Positions 33,500-41,873 of a DNA stretch of 64,000 nucleotides are shown here, piece after piece; position 1 is the first letter of the stretch; each line of letters opens with the position of its first letter. The DNA comes from Antribacter soli (lineage in GTDB: Bacteria > Actinomycetota > Actinomycetes > Actinomycetales > Cellulomonadaceae): contig NZ_JAKGSG010000034.1 of NCBI RefSeq assembly GCF_021568775.1, positions 62,001 through 126,000 of the forward strand, written 5' to 3'. The notes under the pieces were generated by a model. That model saw only the letters and a program-made list of their open reading frames with translations. It was not told the DNA's origin and made no database searches. Position numbers and translations under genes: made by a program.

Positions 33500-34516
33500 T
33501 CAGGGCGTCAGCAGCGTCTTGATGGCGCGCCGCTCGTCCATGGCCTTGTAGCCCTCGGCGACCTGCTCCAGGGGCAGGGTGAGGTCGAAGACCTTGCCGG
33601 GGTTGATCCGGCCGTCGAAGACCCGCTGGATGAGGTCGGGCAGGTAGGCGCGCACGGGAGCCGGGCCGCCGCGCAGGCCGACGTGGGAGAAGAACAGCTC
33701 CTGACCGTCGATCGCGACGTCGTGGGGTACGCCGACGAAGCCGACGTTGCCGCCGGGGCGGGTGGAGTGCAGTGCCTGCCGCATGGACTCCTGGGTGCCG
33801 ACGCACTCCAGCACGCTGTCGGCGCCGACGCCGCCCGTCAGCTCCCTGACGTGGGCGACGCCCTCTTCACCGCGCTCGGTGACGAGGTCGGTGGCACCGA
33901 ACTCCAGGGCGAGCTTCTGGCGATCCGCGTGACGGCTCATGGCGATGATGCGCTCGGCGCCGAGCTCCTTTGCGGCGATGACACCGCTCAGGCCGACGGC
34001 GCCGTCGCCGACGACGACGGCGGTGGAGCCGGGCCGGACCTCCGCGGCCTTGGCGGCGTACCAGCCGGTGCCCATGACGTCGGAGAGGGTCAGCAGGCTG
34101 GGCAGGAGCTCGTCGGCGGGGTGCTCGTCGGTGGCGACGAGAGTGCCCTGGGCGTTGGGGATGCGGATGTACTCGGCCTGGCAGGTGCTCATGAACTCGC
34201 GGTGCACGCAGTTGGACTGGTACCCGGCCAGGCAGTTCGGACACGTGTTGTCCGACGTGGCGAAGGAGCCGATGACGAACTGACCAGGCCGGACGGACGT
34301 GACGTCGCTGCCGACCTCCTCGACGATCCCGACGTACTCGTGACCCATCGGGTGCGGCTGGCCGACGGGCTCCAGGCCGCGGTAGGCCCACAGGTCGGAC
34401 CCGCACACGCAGGTGACGACCGTACGGATGATCGCGTCGGTCGGCGCGATGATCGTGGGCTCGGGGACGTCCTCCACCCGGATGTCACCGGGGGCGTGGA
34501 TCACGGTGGCGCGCAT
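33500..34516 (-). CDS. Zinc-dependent alcohol dehydrogenase
   Basis: A 338-residue medium-chain dehydrogenase. Catalytic-zinc ligands are Cys38 (CVCGSD), His59 and Glu60 (PMGHEYVG). The structural-zinc lobe has Cys92, Cys95 and Cys103 (CPNCLAGYQSNC), one fewer than the canonical four, with SFATSDNTC ahead of it. The coenzyme fold is VVVGDGAVGLSGVIAAKELG. It oxidises alcohols or reduces aldehydes with NAD(P). It lies between a quinone-oxidoreductase-like gene and the antiporter on the same strand, in a probable operon controlled by the MmyB-like regulator at 36179. Confidence 0.92.
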   Translation of the reverse strand: MRATVIHAPGDIRVEDVPEPTIIAPTDAIIRTVVTCVCGSDLWAYRGLEPVGQPHPMGHEYVGIVEEVGSDVTSVRPGQFVIGSFATSDNTCPNCLAGYQSNCVHREFMSTCQAEYIRIPNAQGTLVATDEHPADELLPSLLTLSDVMGTGWYAAKAAEVRPGSTAVVVGDGAVGLSGVIAAKELGAERIIAMSRHADRQKLALEFGATDLVTERGEEGVAHVRELTGGVGADSVLECVGTQESMRQALHSTRPGGNVGFVGVPHDVAIDGQELFFSHVGLRGGPAPVRAYLPDLIQRVFDGRINPGKVFDLTLPLEQVAEGYKAMDERRAIKTLLTP

Positions 34517-34574
34517 GGTGCTTTCTCTCCATCTCTCGATCAGGTCAGGTACGGCGCGACGTGCGCCGTCGCAG

Positions 34575-35522
34575 CTAGAACTCCAGGATCAGGCGGCCGC
34601 GCAGCTTGCCGCGCTGGAGTCGCTCATGGGCCGCTGCTGCTTCGACAGCCGGGTACACGTGGGTGACTCTCGTGCTCACGACGCCCTGCTCGACCTTCCG
34701 TGCCAGCGATTCGATGGCGTCGTGCCGCGTCGCCGACCGCATGACATAGGAGTGGAACGGTGTGATGCCGCGGTCCGGCACCACGGGTGTGGGCAGGTAG
34801 AACGCGACCTGCCCGCTGTCGCGGACGGCCGGGAGGACCGCGTCGGTGAGAATCGCGGCGTCGGCGAGGGCGTCTGCCCCGCGGCCTCCGGTCGCGTCCA
34901 GGACGTCGCTGACGAAGTCGGTGCCGCGCCGGACGACCCATGTCGCCCCGAATCCGCGCACGAGCGGTTCGTCCTCCTCGGCGGCGTCGGCGATCACGAC
35001 CAGACCCCGCCCGGCGCCGAGCTCGACCAGGTAGCCGCCCACGGCGCCGGCCGCGCCGGTCACCGCGAGGGTCGATCCGCTGCCCAGAGCGAGCGCCTCG
35101 AGCGTGATCTCGGCGGTCAGCGCGTTGGACAGGAACGAGGCGCCCTCGGCGAAGCTCACGGTCGACGGCATCCGGGTGACCGACTGCGCGGGCAGCACGA
35201 TGTACTCGCTGTATCCGCCGTGGGCCCCGGAGGGCACGACGAAGCCGATCGCGGCATCGCCGACGGCGAGGTCGAAGCCGTCCGGCTGGTCGGGTCCGAT
35301 CTCGTCGATCGTGCCCGACACGTCCATGCCGGGGATGATGGGGTGCGCCTCGTCCGCCTCCATGCCGGCGAACGACCCGGAACGGATGATCGCGTCCACG
35401 GGGTTGACCGCGGCCGCGCGAACGCGGATGCGCACCTCGCCGGCGCCGGCGTGCGGCTCCGGCAGCTCGACGAGGTGGAGCACGTCGGGCGCTCCGTGCC
35501 GGGTCAGGCCGACGGCCTTCAT
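34575..35522 (-). CDS. NADPH:quinone-reductase-like oxidoreductase (MDR family, zinc-free)
   Basis: A 315-residue medium-chain reductase without the zinc Cys/His set. Features: MKAVGLTRHGAPDVLHLVEL at the start, AAAVNPVDAIIRSG, an active-site-like GMDVSGTIDEIG, and the Rossmann motif LAVTGAAGAVGGYLVELGAG. The ATG at 35522 is preceded by GGAGGA; a GTG five codons earlier is less likely. Such enzymes reduce quinones or enones with NADPH. It is followed 58 bases on by the zinc alcohol dehydrogenase and preceded 37 bases upstream by the NTF2-like gene, all on the same strand. Confidence 0.9.
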   Translation of the reverse strand: MKAVGLTRHGAPDVLHLVELPEPHAGAGEVRIRVRAAAVNPVDAIIRSGSFAGMEADEAHPIIPGMDVSGTIDEIGPDQPDGFDLAVGDAAIGFVVPSGAHGGYSEYIVLPAQSVTRMPSTVSFAEGASFLSNALTAEITLEALALGSGSTLAVTGAAGAVGGYLVELGAGRGLVVIADAAEEDEPLVRGFGATWVVRRGTDFVSDVLDATGGRGADALADAAILTDAVLPAVRDSGQVAFYLPTPVVPDRGITPFHSYVMRSATRHDAIESLARKVEQGVVSTRVTHVYPAVEAAAAHERLQRGKLRGRLILEF

Positions 35523-35559
35523 CGCTCGTTCCTCCACGCGACCCTGGCGCCGAGTGCCA

Positions 35560-35949
35560 TCAGCCCTGGAAGTACTGGGTCACGGTGGCGCTCTCGCCCA
35601 CCTGGTAGTTGTGCACGATCTTGTCGCCGGCGATCGTCCAGATGTGGACGAAGCGGGCCTGGAAGTCCTCGCCCGTCTTGGCGGTGCCGACATAGTGGCC
35701 GACCGCCAGCACCCGGTCGCCGTCCGCGTAGAGGTGCTCCGGGCGCGCCACGAACGACTCGAAGCCCTGGTTAAGCGGAACCAGGAAGTCGGACACGACG
35801 TTCGCGAGGCCGGTGTAGACCGCACCCCCTGGCATGGTGGGCGTGATGTCCCAGGTCACGTCGGGGGACATGACGGCGCTGATGACCTCGGGGTCTCCGT
35901 TCGCGGCGTAGAGGCGCTGAATCAGGGCGATGTTGTCGTTCGACGACAC
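35560..35949 (-). CDS. SnoaL/NTF2-like protein
   Basis: A 129-residue protein of the NTF2-like α+β barrel fold: an N-terminal helix (IALIQRLYAANGDPEVISAV), then SPDVTWDITPTMPGGAVYTG, and paired strands in YADGDRVLAVGHYVGTAKTG and ARFVHIWTIAGDKIVHNYQ. The family includes polyketide cyclases, isomerases and non-enzymatic binding proteins. A GTG start at 35949 is chosen because AAAGGAAA precedes it and homology starts there. First gene of a likely operon divergent from the MmyB-like regulator at 36179. Confidence 0.85.
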   Translation of the reverse strand: MSSNDNIALIQRLYAANGDPEVISAVMSPDVTWDITPTMPGGAVYTGLANVVSDFLVPLNQGFESFVARPEHLYADGDRVLAVGHYVGTAKTGEDFQARFVHIWTIAGDKIVHNYQVGESATVTQYFQG

Positions 35950-36178
35950 GGGTTTTTCCTTTCTCGGGTGGCTCGCCACATCCGAGGGAGCCGGGGAGTG
36001 CGACGGCCGGCGAAGGGTCCGCGAGCCCGGACTCGGGCATCGGCGCGGTCGCGTCGTCGAATCTGTCATGGTGCTCGCGTCGGCCAAAAGGGGAGGAAAA
36101 CCTACCCCCCTCCCTGCGACGCCCGTGGACCCCGAGGACACCCGGCCGCGCCGCGACAGGTTGCGGGAGAATGGTGCC

Positions 36179-37033
36179 GTGGTGGAAACGCGGTGGAAGG
36201 AACTCGGCGACTTCCTCAAGGCGCGCCGTGCGGAGCTGCGGCCCGAGCAGCTCGGACTGGACGTCGCCGACTCACAGCGGCGCGTCCCGGGCCTGCGTCG
36301 CTCCGAGGTCGCTCGCATCGCCGCCATCAGCACCGAGTACTACACCCGGCTCGAACAGGGCAGGCTTCCGGCGTCGGCGCCGGTACTCGCCGACCTCGCC
36401 CGCGTGATGCGCATGAACGATGACCACCGTGCCTACCTGTTCGAGCTGGCAGGCAAGGTCCTCGACGCCCCGAAGGTCGCGCCCCGCCAGACCCTCCAGG
36501 CGCCACTGCAGCGGATGCTCGACGACCTCGCCACCACCCCCGCGTTCGTCATCGGCAGGCGAACCGAGATCCTCGGGTGGAACCGTCTCGGGGCCGCGCT
36601 CATCACCGACTTCGCAGCGATACCGGAGCGGGAGCGGTACTTCATCCGACTTCTGTTCACCGATCCCAGGATGCGAAGGCTCTACGCCGACTGGTCGGAG
36701 GTCGTGCAGCTGGCGATCGCGCAGCTGCGGATGGTCAGCGCCCGGTACCCGGACGACCCTCAGCTCGCCGCCATCGTCCGGGAGCTCTCCGATCGCGATG
36801 CCGACTTCACGACGTTCTGGACTTCCCACGATGTGGCCAGCCGCGGAACCGGGTCAAAGCGCCTTCTCCACCCGATCGTCGGGGAACTGATACTCGACTG
36901 GGAGGCACTCTCCTCGGCGAGCGACCCCGACCAGCAGATCATCATCTGGACCGCCGCACCCGGATCCCGATCACACGATCGCCTTCGCGAACTCGCAGCG
37001 TATGCACGTGAGCGCCACGACGACACACGGTAG
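36179..37033 (+). CDS. MmyB-like helix-turn-helix regulator
   Basis: A 284-residue regulator with the same architecture as the one at 29006: an XRE helix-turn-helix (RRVPGLRRSEVARIAAISTE then YYTRLEQG) and a C-terminal MmyB ligand domain (DWSEVVQLAIAQLRMVSARY; RLLHPIVGELILDWEALS). Two adjacent GTG codons (36179, 36182) follow a GGAGA site. It is divergent from the NTF2-like/quinone reductase/alcohol dehydrogenase/antiporter genes and probably regulates them. It is the last gene before attachment copy C. Confidence 0.9.
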   Translation: MVETRWKELGDFLKARRAELRPEQLGLDVADSQRRVPGLRRSEVARIAAISTEYYTRLEQGRLPASAPVLADLARVMRMNDDHRAYLFELAGKVLDAPKVAPRQTLQAPLQRMLDDLATTPAFVIGRRTEILGWNRLGAALITDFAAIPERERYFIRLLFTDPRMRRLYADWSEVVQLAIAQLRMVSARYPDDPQLAAIVRELSDRDADFTTFWTSHDVASRGTGSKRLLHPIVGELILDWEALSSASDPDQQIIIWTAAPGSRSHDRLRELAAYARERHDDTR

Positions 37034-37781
37034 GTGAAGCGGTTTGTCGCCCGCGGACCAAGTCCCGTCGCTGTAGCTCGGCGCCACCAGGGCAGGCTTC
37101 TTCGGCGCGATCCGACGATCATCGGGGTCGCTGCCGGGTGCGACACAGCCATTGGTCGGGAGGCCGGCGTGCGCAGGCTCGTAGCCTTTGAGCGGATCGG
37201 TCAACGGCACCTCGCGTCCGCCCGAGTCCTGCCCCAGCGCCTCTGCTGGAGCACGTCAGCCAGCCGCCCACGCACGGACTGACCCCCACCACCTGCACGG
37301 TGTAAACCATGGAAGTGGGCCTGACCTGCATGTTTAAGGCTGATGCGTGAACCGCGGGGGCCCGCAGGGGGCAGGCACCACGGTGCGTGTGCACAAGGAC
37401 AGGGTCGCACGAGGTAGCACGAGGCGGGCAAGCAGGGCCTCCGCCCAACCCGAGTCGCCGAGGCAACGGCCGGCCTCCCCGGCCGCATGGGCGCTGGCGG
37501 CCAGCCACACGTTGACCATCCGGTCGTGGAGGCTCAGGGTCGGTGGAATCCTGCGGTTCTCGGTCCCGTGACCGGGCCTCGCCCCCTGCGTGCCACTCGG
37601 GAACGGGTGTCCCGGGTGCGAACGCGAGTGCTCGCTGCAGATATCCAGGTCGCGGTAGTGCGCTCGGATCGGAAGAGGGGACTGTCGACCGTCCGACATC
37701 ACCCATCACCTGCCCTGGCCGCAGCCGCTTGCGTGCGCCATCATCGACGAGTTCCTCGACCACGCGGGAGGGCTGGGCACC
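37034..37781. other. Gene-poor junction region containing attachment copy C
   Basis: About 750 bases without a gene I can support on either strand. Short open frames exist but have no ribosome sites or family features. The stretch contains attachment copy C and composition shifts toward AT near 37290-37340 and after 37690. It looks like a joint between two inserted blocks. Confidence 0.55.
37510..37596 (+). repeat. Attachment-like element, copy C
   Basis: Reads CGTTGACCATCCGG, then GGTGGAATCCTGCGGTTCT, then a GC hairpin region (GGGCCTCGCCCC) and TGCGTGCCAC. It is more diverged than copies A and B but keeps the order of core, hairpin and TGCGTGCCAC, in the same orientation. Confidence 0.5.
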
Positions 37782-39200
37782 ATGCCAATCGAACAGATCG
37801 ACTTCGGTCAGTCGCTTGCCGGCCTCTTGGTTGACGGAGTCCCAGAAACCCCATACGTGGGCGCAACCCTGAGGCTGGATGAGAAGTCGGGAACACTTGT
37901 GGAAGTGCCCTATTTGAGCTACGACGGCACCGGCCAATTCAAACATGTAAGTGAGTGGTTTGACTCTAGGACGCCGCCACAGAACCTCCTATTCATGTCG
38001 ACAGAAGGACCGATCACATTGTTCGGGCTGCGCTGGGGCGGCCACTCGGAACCGAGCGGAATGACCGCCGCTCGCGGAAGCATACAGGTTGGGGAGGCAG
38101 CACTAGGCGCCCGCGACGGGGAACTCTCCGACCCTTTGACGATGCAGCAAGTGAGGAGCTGGGTCGATGGATTGAACGAGTGGACCCGCCTCAGTTCCGT
38201 GAGCAAAGAAATCATTAGTGAGTCCGATGGATCGGTTAGTCGAATCAAGGGCTTGACCGTGACCACCGAGACCGCGGTGGCAACAGCGTGGCCGCAAGGC
38301 GGCGCCAATATTTCCCTTCAGTCAGTGTGGCGATCCGTCCAGGAGAACGACGGTCGGGGCCGACGACACGTCATCGCTGACGACGTCGTCATTGAGAGTT
38401 CATTCCCCGACGCGCGTCCGTTTAGCGACCATCTCACGGAGCAGCGCAAGGTCGCCAACCTACTGGTACTGCTTTACGGGCAGAAGATCGCCTTCCGGCG
38501 CCATCAGTTCCGTGATCCGCGGTATGTCACGCGAGTGATGAGTGGCGAGGTAATTGGCAAGCCATTCGTCGAGATCGTGAGCGAACAAACCGTCCGTGAG
38601 CGAGTGCTTCCGCCGCCTGATCCTCAAGATCTCCGCCTTCCGCTCGCTGACCTGGCCCAGATCGGCGCCGACGGTATGGCGACCTGGGCCGAAAACTACG
38701 ACCGGTGGCGGAGATTCATCCTCCCTGCCGTCAGCGCGATGAGTCGGGTCGGAGCATTCGCGGAGGACATTGTCGTTTCCACGTCCACAAGCCTGGAGGC
38801 GGCGAGTGTGCTGATCGGGCATCGGGACAACGAGGAGAACACATATCATCGCAACAAGCCGACCACAGCCACCCACGTCTACCGGTGTCTTGACGTAGTC
38901 GACATTGTTTGGCCCGAACATGTTGGCGGCAAGGAGAGTCTCGCACGAGCTATCGCCCGCAACTACAACGAAATCAAGCACGCCGACCGTGGCGATTTCC
39001 CTGAGGCAAGAGAGTCCATTCTTGTCAGTAAGATCAACACGTGGCTGGTCCGGCTCCTTGCTCTCGATCTGACCGGCCAGGGTAGCGATCTATTGAGTAA
39101 GTACCGCAATTCTGACCAGCTCTGGCAATTGCGCCAATACCTCGATGGCTACGACCTCCGCATCACGCCGGATGGCCGATGGGAAGCGCGCACAACATAG
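37782..39200 (+). CDS. HEPN-domain protein, ApeA-like (candidate phage defence)
   Basis: A 472-residue protein whose codon use is visibly AT-richer than its neighbours. The N-terminal half is β-rich (SGTLVEVPYLSYDGTGQF; NLLFMSTEGPITLFGLRWGG), resembling the N-terminal domain of ApeA-type proteins. The C-terminal 160 residues are helical and carry RNYNEIKH (Arg393 to His400), a fit to the HEPN RNase motif (Arg, polar residue, then His). HEPN proteins of this layout are abortive-infection RNases; ApeA is a known single-gene antiphage system. The link to ApeA is by pattern, not by search. It stands alone at an island junction. Confidence 0.6.
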   Translation: MPIEQIDFGQSLAGLLVDGVPETPYVGATLRLDEKSGTLVEVPYLSYDGTGQFKHVSEWFDSRTPPQNLLFMSTEGPITLFGLRWGGHSEPSGMTAARGSIQVGEAALGARDGELSDPLTMQQVRSWVDGLNEWTRLSSVSKEIISESDGSVSRIKGLTVTTETAVATAWPQGGANISLQSVWRSVQENDGRGRRHVIADDVVIESSFPDARPFSDHLTEQRKVANLLVLLYGQKIAFRRHQFRDPRYVTRVMSGEVIGKPFVEIVSEQTVRERVLPPPDPQDLRLPLADLAQIGADGMATWAENYDRWRRFILPAVSAMSRVGAFAEDIVVSTSTSLEAASVLIGHRDNEENTYHRNKPTTATHVYRCLDVVDIVWPEHVGGKESLARAIARNYNEIKHADRGDFPEARESILVSKINTWLVRLLALDLTGQGSDLLSKYRNSDQLWQLRQYLDGYDLRITPDGRWEARTT

Positions 39201-39469
39201 CTCGATGACGTCCTCAGGCATTACGCAACTGATTGTTCACTCGCCGACTGTGCACGCTGCCTCCAGGACGCGCCGGTAGGTGAGCAGTCCGGGCTCGTCG
39301 GGATGGACTGTCACCGTGCTCCTCCGAGCGTGTCGATCTTGTGGATTGCGTCCGGGGCATCGAGGTGGTCAAGGGTCGTCAGCATGCCGGGACCACTTCC
39401 GGCGATGCTCAGACCAGCGAGCTCACGGTGGGCGCGCGCTCGTCCAGGCCCACACAGCGCCGAGTCGGT

Positions 39470-40210
39470 CTACTCCTCAGGTGGTCGGCTGTAATCCTGG
39501 ATGGACGTCTGCGAGGTGCTGGCGTCCTGGAAGACGAGCTCCCAGGGGCCGGTGTTCACGTCCATGTCGCGGCCGAATCCAACCCACTTGCCGGTGATAC
39601 GGCGTCCGGTTGGTTCGATCAGCATCTGGACGGCACCGTGGTAGACCGCGCCCCGGTAGTAGCCCTCTTTCGAGGTCTCCTCCCGCCAGGTTCCGGTGAC
39701 CACGTTTCCGTCGATGGCGAGATCCATCGACAGATTCGAGTCCGGGTTCGAGCTGGCACCGGGCAGGGAACGCACTGTCAACCGGGAGTCGTGCTGGAGG
39801 AGTACGACGTAGTGCCGACCTTCGAACGTACCTTCCCTGCCCGAGGAGAAGTACTGGTAGCGCGAGAGCCAGATGCCGCCGTAAGGGCTTGGAGCAGCGT
39901 GTGCATCGGCGACGGGCCGCGGCTGCGCCTCACGAACGACGTCATGACCACCCCTACCGTCAGGCATGACACGCACCGAGAACCCCAGCATCTCGATCGG
40001 CAGGCCCGTCATCGCCTCCAGAGCCTTCGCATACGCGTAGCGGCACTGTCGGGTTGCGCCAGTCTCCCAGCGCTGGATCAGTCGCTTGGACGCGTCGTTG
40101 GGTTCCCCGATGCGGGCACCAGCTTCCTGCACCGCGCGGGCCATGGCGTCCTGGCTCAGTCTGCGGCTGACCCGCCATGCGCGCAGAGCGGTGTTCGGCG
40201 TCGTCTCCAT
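39470..40210 (-). CDS. XRE-family regulator with C-terminal sensor-like domain
   Basis: A protein of about 246 residues. An N-terminal helix-turn-helix is seen (LRAWRVSRRLSQDAMARAVQ; NDASKRLIQRWETGATRQCR, about residues 10-60). A C-terminal β-rich domain (about 125-235) follows, with GIWLSRYQYFSSGREGTFEG, VVTGTWREETSKEGYYRG and RITGKWVGFGRDMDVNTGPW, of the kind found in regulators beside actinobacterial RiPP genes. It faces the six-gene rightward operon at 40355, so it is the likely regulator of the cyclophane cluster. An in-frame ATG 20 codons upstream (40270) is possible but overlaps the operator-like repeat. Confidence 0.8.
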   Translation of the reverse strand: METTPNTALRAWRVSRRLSQDAMARAVQEAGARIGEPNDASKRLIQRWETGATRQCRYAYAKALEAMTGLPIEMLGFSVRVMPDGRGGHDVVREAQPRPVADAHAAPSPYGGIWLSRYQYFSSGREGTFEGRHYVVLLQHDSRLTVRSLPGASSNPDSNLSMDLAIDGNVVTGTWREETSKEGYYRGAVYHGAVQMLIEPTGRRITGKWVGFGRDMDVNTGPWELVFQDASTSQTSIQDYSRPPEE

Positions 40211-40227
40211 GGCCGCGAGCCTAGCCC

Positions 40228-40247
40228 TAATGTCGCCCCAATGTCGC
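40228..40247. promoter_or_regulatory. Tandem operator-like repeat
   Basis: AATGTCGCC is repeated at 40228-40236 and 40239-40247, an 11-base period that places both on one face of the helix. It lies just upstream of the XRE regulator's start in the divergent region before the RiPP operon. Likely autoregulatory site (inference). Confidence 0.45.
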
Positions 40248-40354
40248 CTCTCTGGCGCCGGTTTCGTCATCGCGGGGAAGGGTTACCGGACCTCAGGCTG
40301 TGACCAGGCGGGGGCGCCTCGGCTTCCGCCACCAGCCGCGAGAGGTGGTGCCCG

Positions 40355-40627
40355 ATGGGTATTTACGACGGACTCCAAGCAGCATCCCGGATCGTCGATG
40401 CCGTCGGGCACGACCGCATCGAGCTGGTCACCATCACTCGGGATCGGATCTGCCTGCAGCCCGCGCGGTTGGACGACGGCGAGTCGATCGCCAAGGCGCT
40501 CGGATGCGTCGTGCCGCTCGACCACCGGATGTTCGTCCCGGGCCACACGTTGTGGACCGGTGAGCGTGACGGGCTGGAGGTCCAGGTCCGCTCCGTCCTG
40601 CGCCGTCCGGTCGGGGTGGCGTTGTGA
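40355..40627 (+). CDS. Small hypothetical protein, first gene of RiPP operon
   Basis: A 90-residue soluble protein not assigned to a family. It begins MGIYDGLQAASRIVDAVGHD and appears α/β with no Cys. An AGGTGG site precedes the ATG. Its stop overlaps the GTG of the next gene, starting a chain of four translationally coupled genes that leads to the radical SAM maturase. The coupling says it belongs to the cluster; a role in leader binding or regulation is possible but unproven. Confidence 0.7.
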   Translation: MGIYDGLQAASRIVDAVGHDRIELVTITRDRICLQPARLDDGESIAKALGCVVPLDHRMFVPGHTLWTGERDGLEVQVRSVLRRPVGVAL

Positions 40628-41025
40628 ACGCGCCGAGCCCGGTGGCCGTCGGCTACGTGTGCGCCCCAGAGGGCGCGGGCCTGGACGAGCAGCGTGACGC
40701 CGTCACCGAGTACGCCCGCGCGGAGGGTCTGGCTCTGGCGCAGGTGGTCACCGACCGGTTCGACACGTTCACGATCAGCCAGGTCGTCCAGGCCGTGCGC
40801 TACCACGACGCGACCGTGCTCCTCCTCCCGGCGGGAGCCCGGCTCTCCACGGCGCGCCCCCGCCTGGTCCACGAACTCGAACCCGACGGCGCCTCGTGCG
40901 TAGTCCTCGGCCACACACCGAACGCGATGGCGGGCGGGTCCCGGTTGACCGACACCCTGCCGCGCCGCGCCGCGCCAACCCACGCGGCGACCGAGAAGGT
41001 CGCAACGACGGAGACGGTCGGATGA
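40624..41025 (+). CDS. Resolvase-fold-like protein lacking catalytic residues
   Basis: A 133-residue protein. Residues about 5-100 follow the N-terminal fold of serine recombinases (VAVGYVCAPEGAGLDEQRDA; YARAEGLALAQVVTDRFDT), but the position of the catalytic Ser (normally in GYxRxS) reads GYVCAP and no DNA-binding domain follows. So it is probably not a recombinase but a repurposed fold. A GTG start overlaps the previous stop, and its own stop overlaps the next ATG. Similar small proteins in actinobacterial peptide clusters have no known role. Confidence 0.65.
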   Translation: MNAPSPVAVGYVCAPEGAGLDEQRDAVTEYARAEGLALAQVVTDRFDTFTISQVVQAVRYHDATVLLLPAGARLSTARPRLVHELEPDGASCVVLGHTPNAMAGGSRLTDTLPRRAAPTHAATEKVATTETVG

Positions 41026-41873
41026 ACACCACCGCGAAGAACGAGCGTTTGCTGGTCGCCCTCGACATCGACGGGACCCTCTGTCCGGACGGCACCACCG
41101 ACATACCCGACGTCACGAGGCAGTCGGTGGCCGATGTCGTCGCGGCCGGGCATGTAGTCGTTCTGGCAACAGGTCGCTCCCTGGTTGGCGTGCTCCCCGT
41201 GGCGAAGGCGCTCGGGCTGGACGGCTCCTGGGCCGTGGCCTCGAACGGGGCGGTGACCGTCCGGCTGGACCGGACGTGGCCCTGCGGGTACCGGGTCGAG
41301 TCCTGCCAGACCCTCGACGTCGTCCCGGTCCTGCACCTGGCCCGGCGCCTGTGCCCCGGGGTGCGGGTCGCGGTCGAGGAGGTCGGCTGGGGCTACCACG
41401 CATCCGAGCTGTTCGACCCGGGCGAGGTCAACGGCCGCCAGATCGTCGTATCGGACGACGACCTCACCGCCGAGCCAGCACCCCGGGTCATCCTGTCCGC
41501 CCCGAACGCTGCAGCGCTGCTGCTGGAACCCGTCCGGTCGCTCGGGGTGACGGTGAACCCGGCATCGGCGTCCTGGCTGGACGTGACCCCACCTGGCTTG
41601 TCGAAGGCGTCCTCGCTCGACACGGTCCGCCAGCGCCTCGCCGTCGCCCCGGAGCACACGGTGTTCGTCGGCGACGGGGTCAACGACCTGGAGGCGATGG
41701 TCTGGGCCGCCCGCTCCTTCGCGATGGGGCACGCACCCATGCTCGTGCAGGACACCGCCAACCATGTGACCGGCACGCTCGCCGAGCACGGCGCGGCGAC
41801 CGTGCTGCGGAACCTGCCGGCCGAGGACGCGCCCACTCGGGTCGCGCAGGCGATGACGGGAGCAGGATCATGA
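41022..41873 (+). CDS. HAD-superfamily hydrolase (Cof-like)
   Basis: A 283-residue haloacid-dehalogenase phosphatase. Motif I is LLVALDIDGTLCPDG (nucleophile Asp15, acid Asp17). Motif II is in VLATGRSLVGVL and motif IV is VFVGDGVNDLEAM with the two metal-binding Asp. The Lys of motif III is probably in GLSKASSLDTVR. The large cap insert between motifs places it in the Cof/sugar-phosphatase type. The start overlaps the previous stop and its stop overlaps the next start. In this cluster it could dephosphorylate a small molecule or a modified peptide; that is inference. Confidence 0.85.
   Translation: MNTTAKNERLLVALDIDGTLCPDGTTDIPDVTRQSVADVVAAGHVVVLATGRSLVGVLPVAKALGLDGSWAVASNGAVTVRLDRTWPCGYRVESCQTLDVVPVLHLARRLCPGVRVAVEEVGWGYHASELFDPGEVNGRQIVVSDDDLTAEPAPRVILSAPNAAALLLEPVRSLGVTVNPASASWLDVTPPGLSKASSLDTVRQRLAVAPEHTVFVGDGVNDLEAMVWAARSFAMGHAPMLVQDTANHVTGTLAEHGAATVLRNLPAEDAPTRVAQAMTGAGS

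Noticed and set aside
37119-37946. A 275-codon minus-strand frame at the junction
   Set aside because: It crosses attachment copy C and overlaps the start of the HEPN gene; it has no start signal or domain.
40624-41025. An active serine recombinase
   Set aside because: The catalytic Ser position reads GYVCAP and there is no C-terminal DNA-binding domain.
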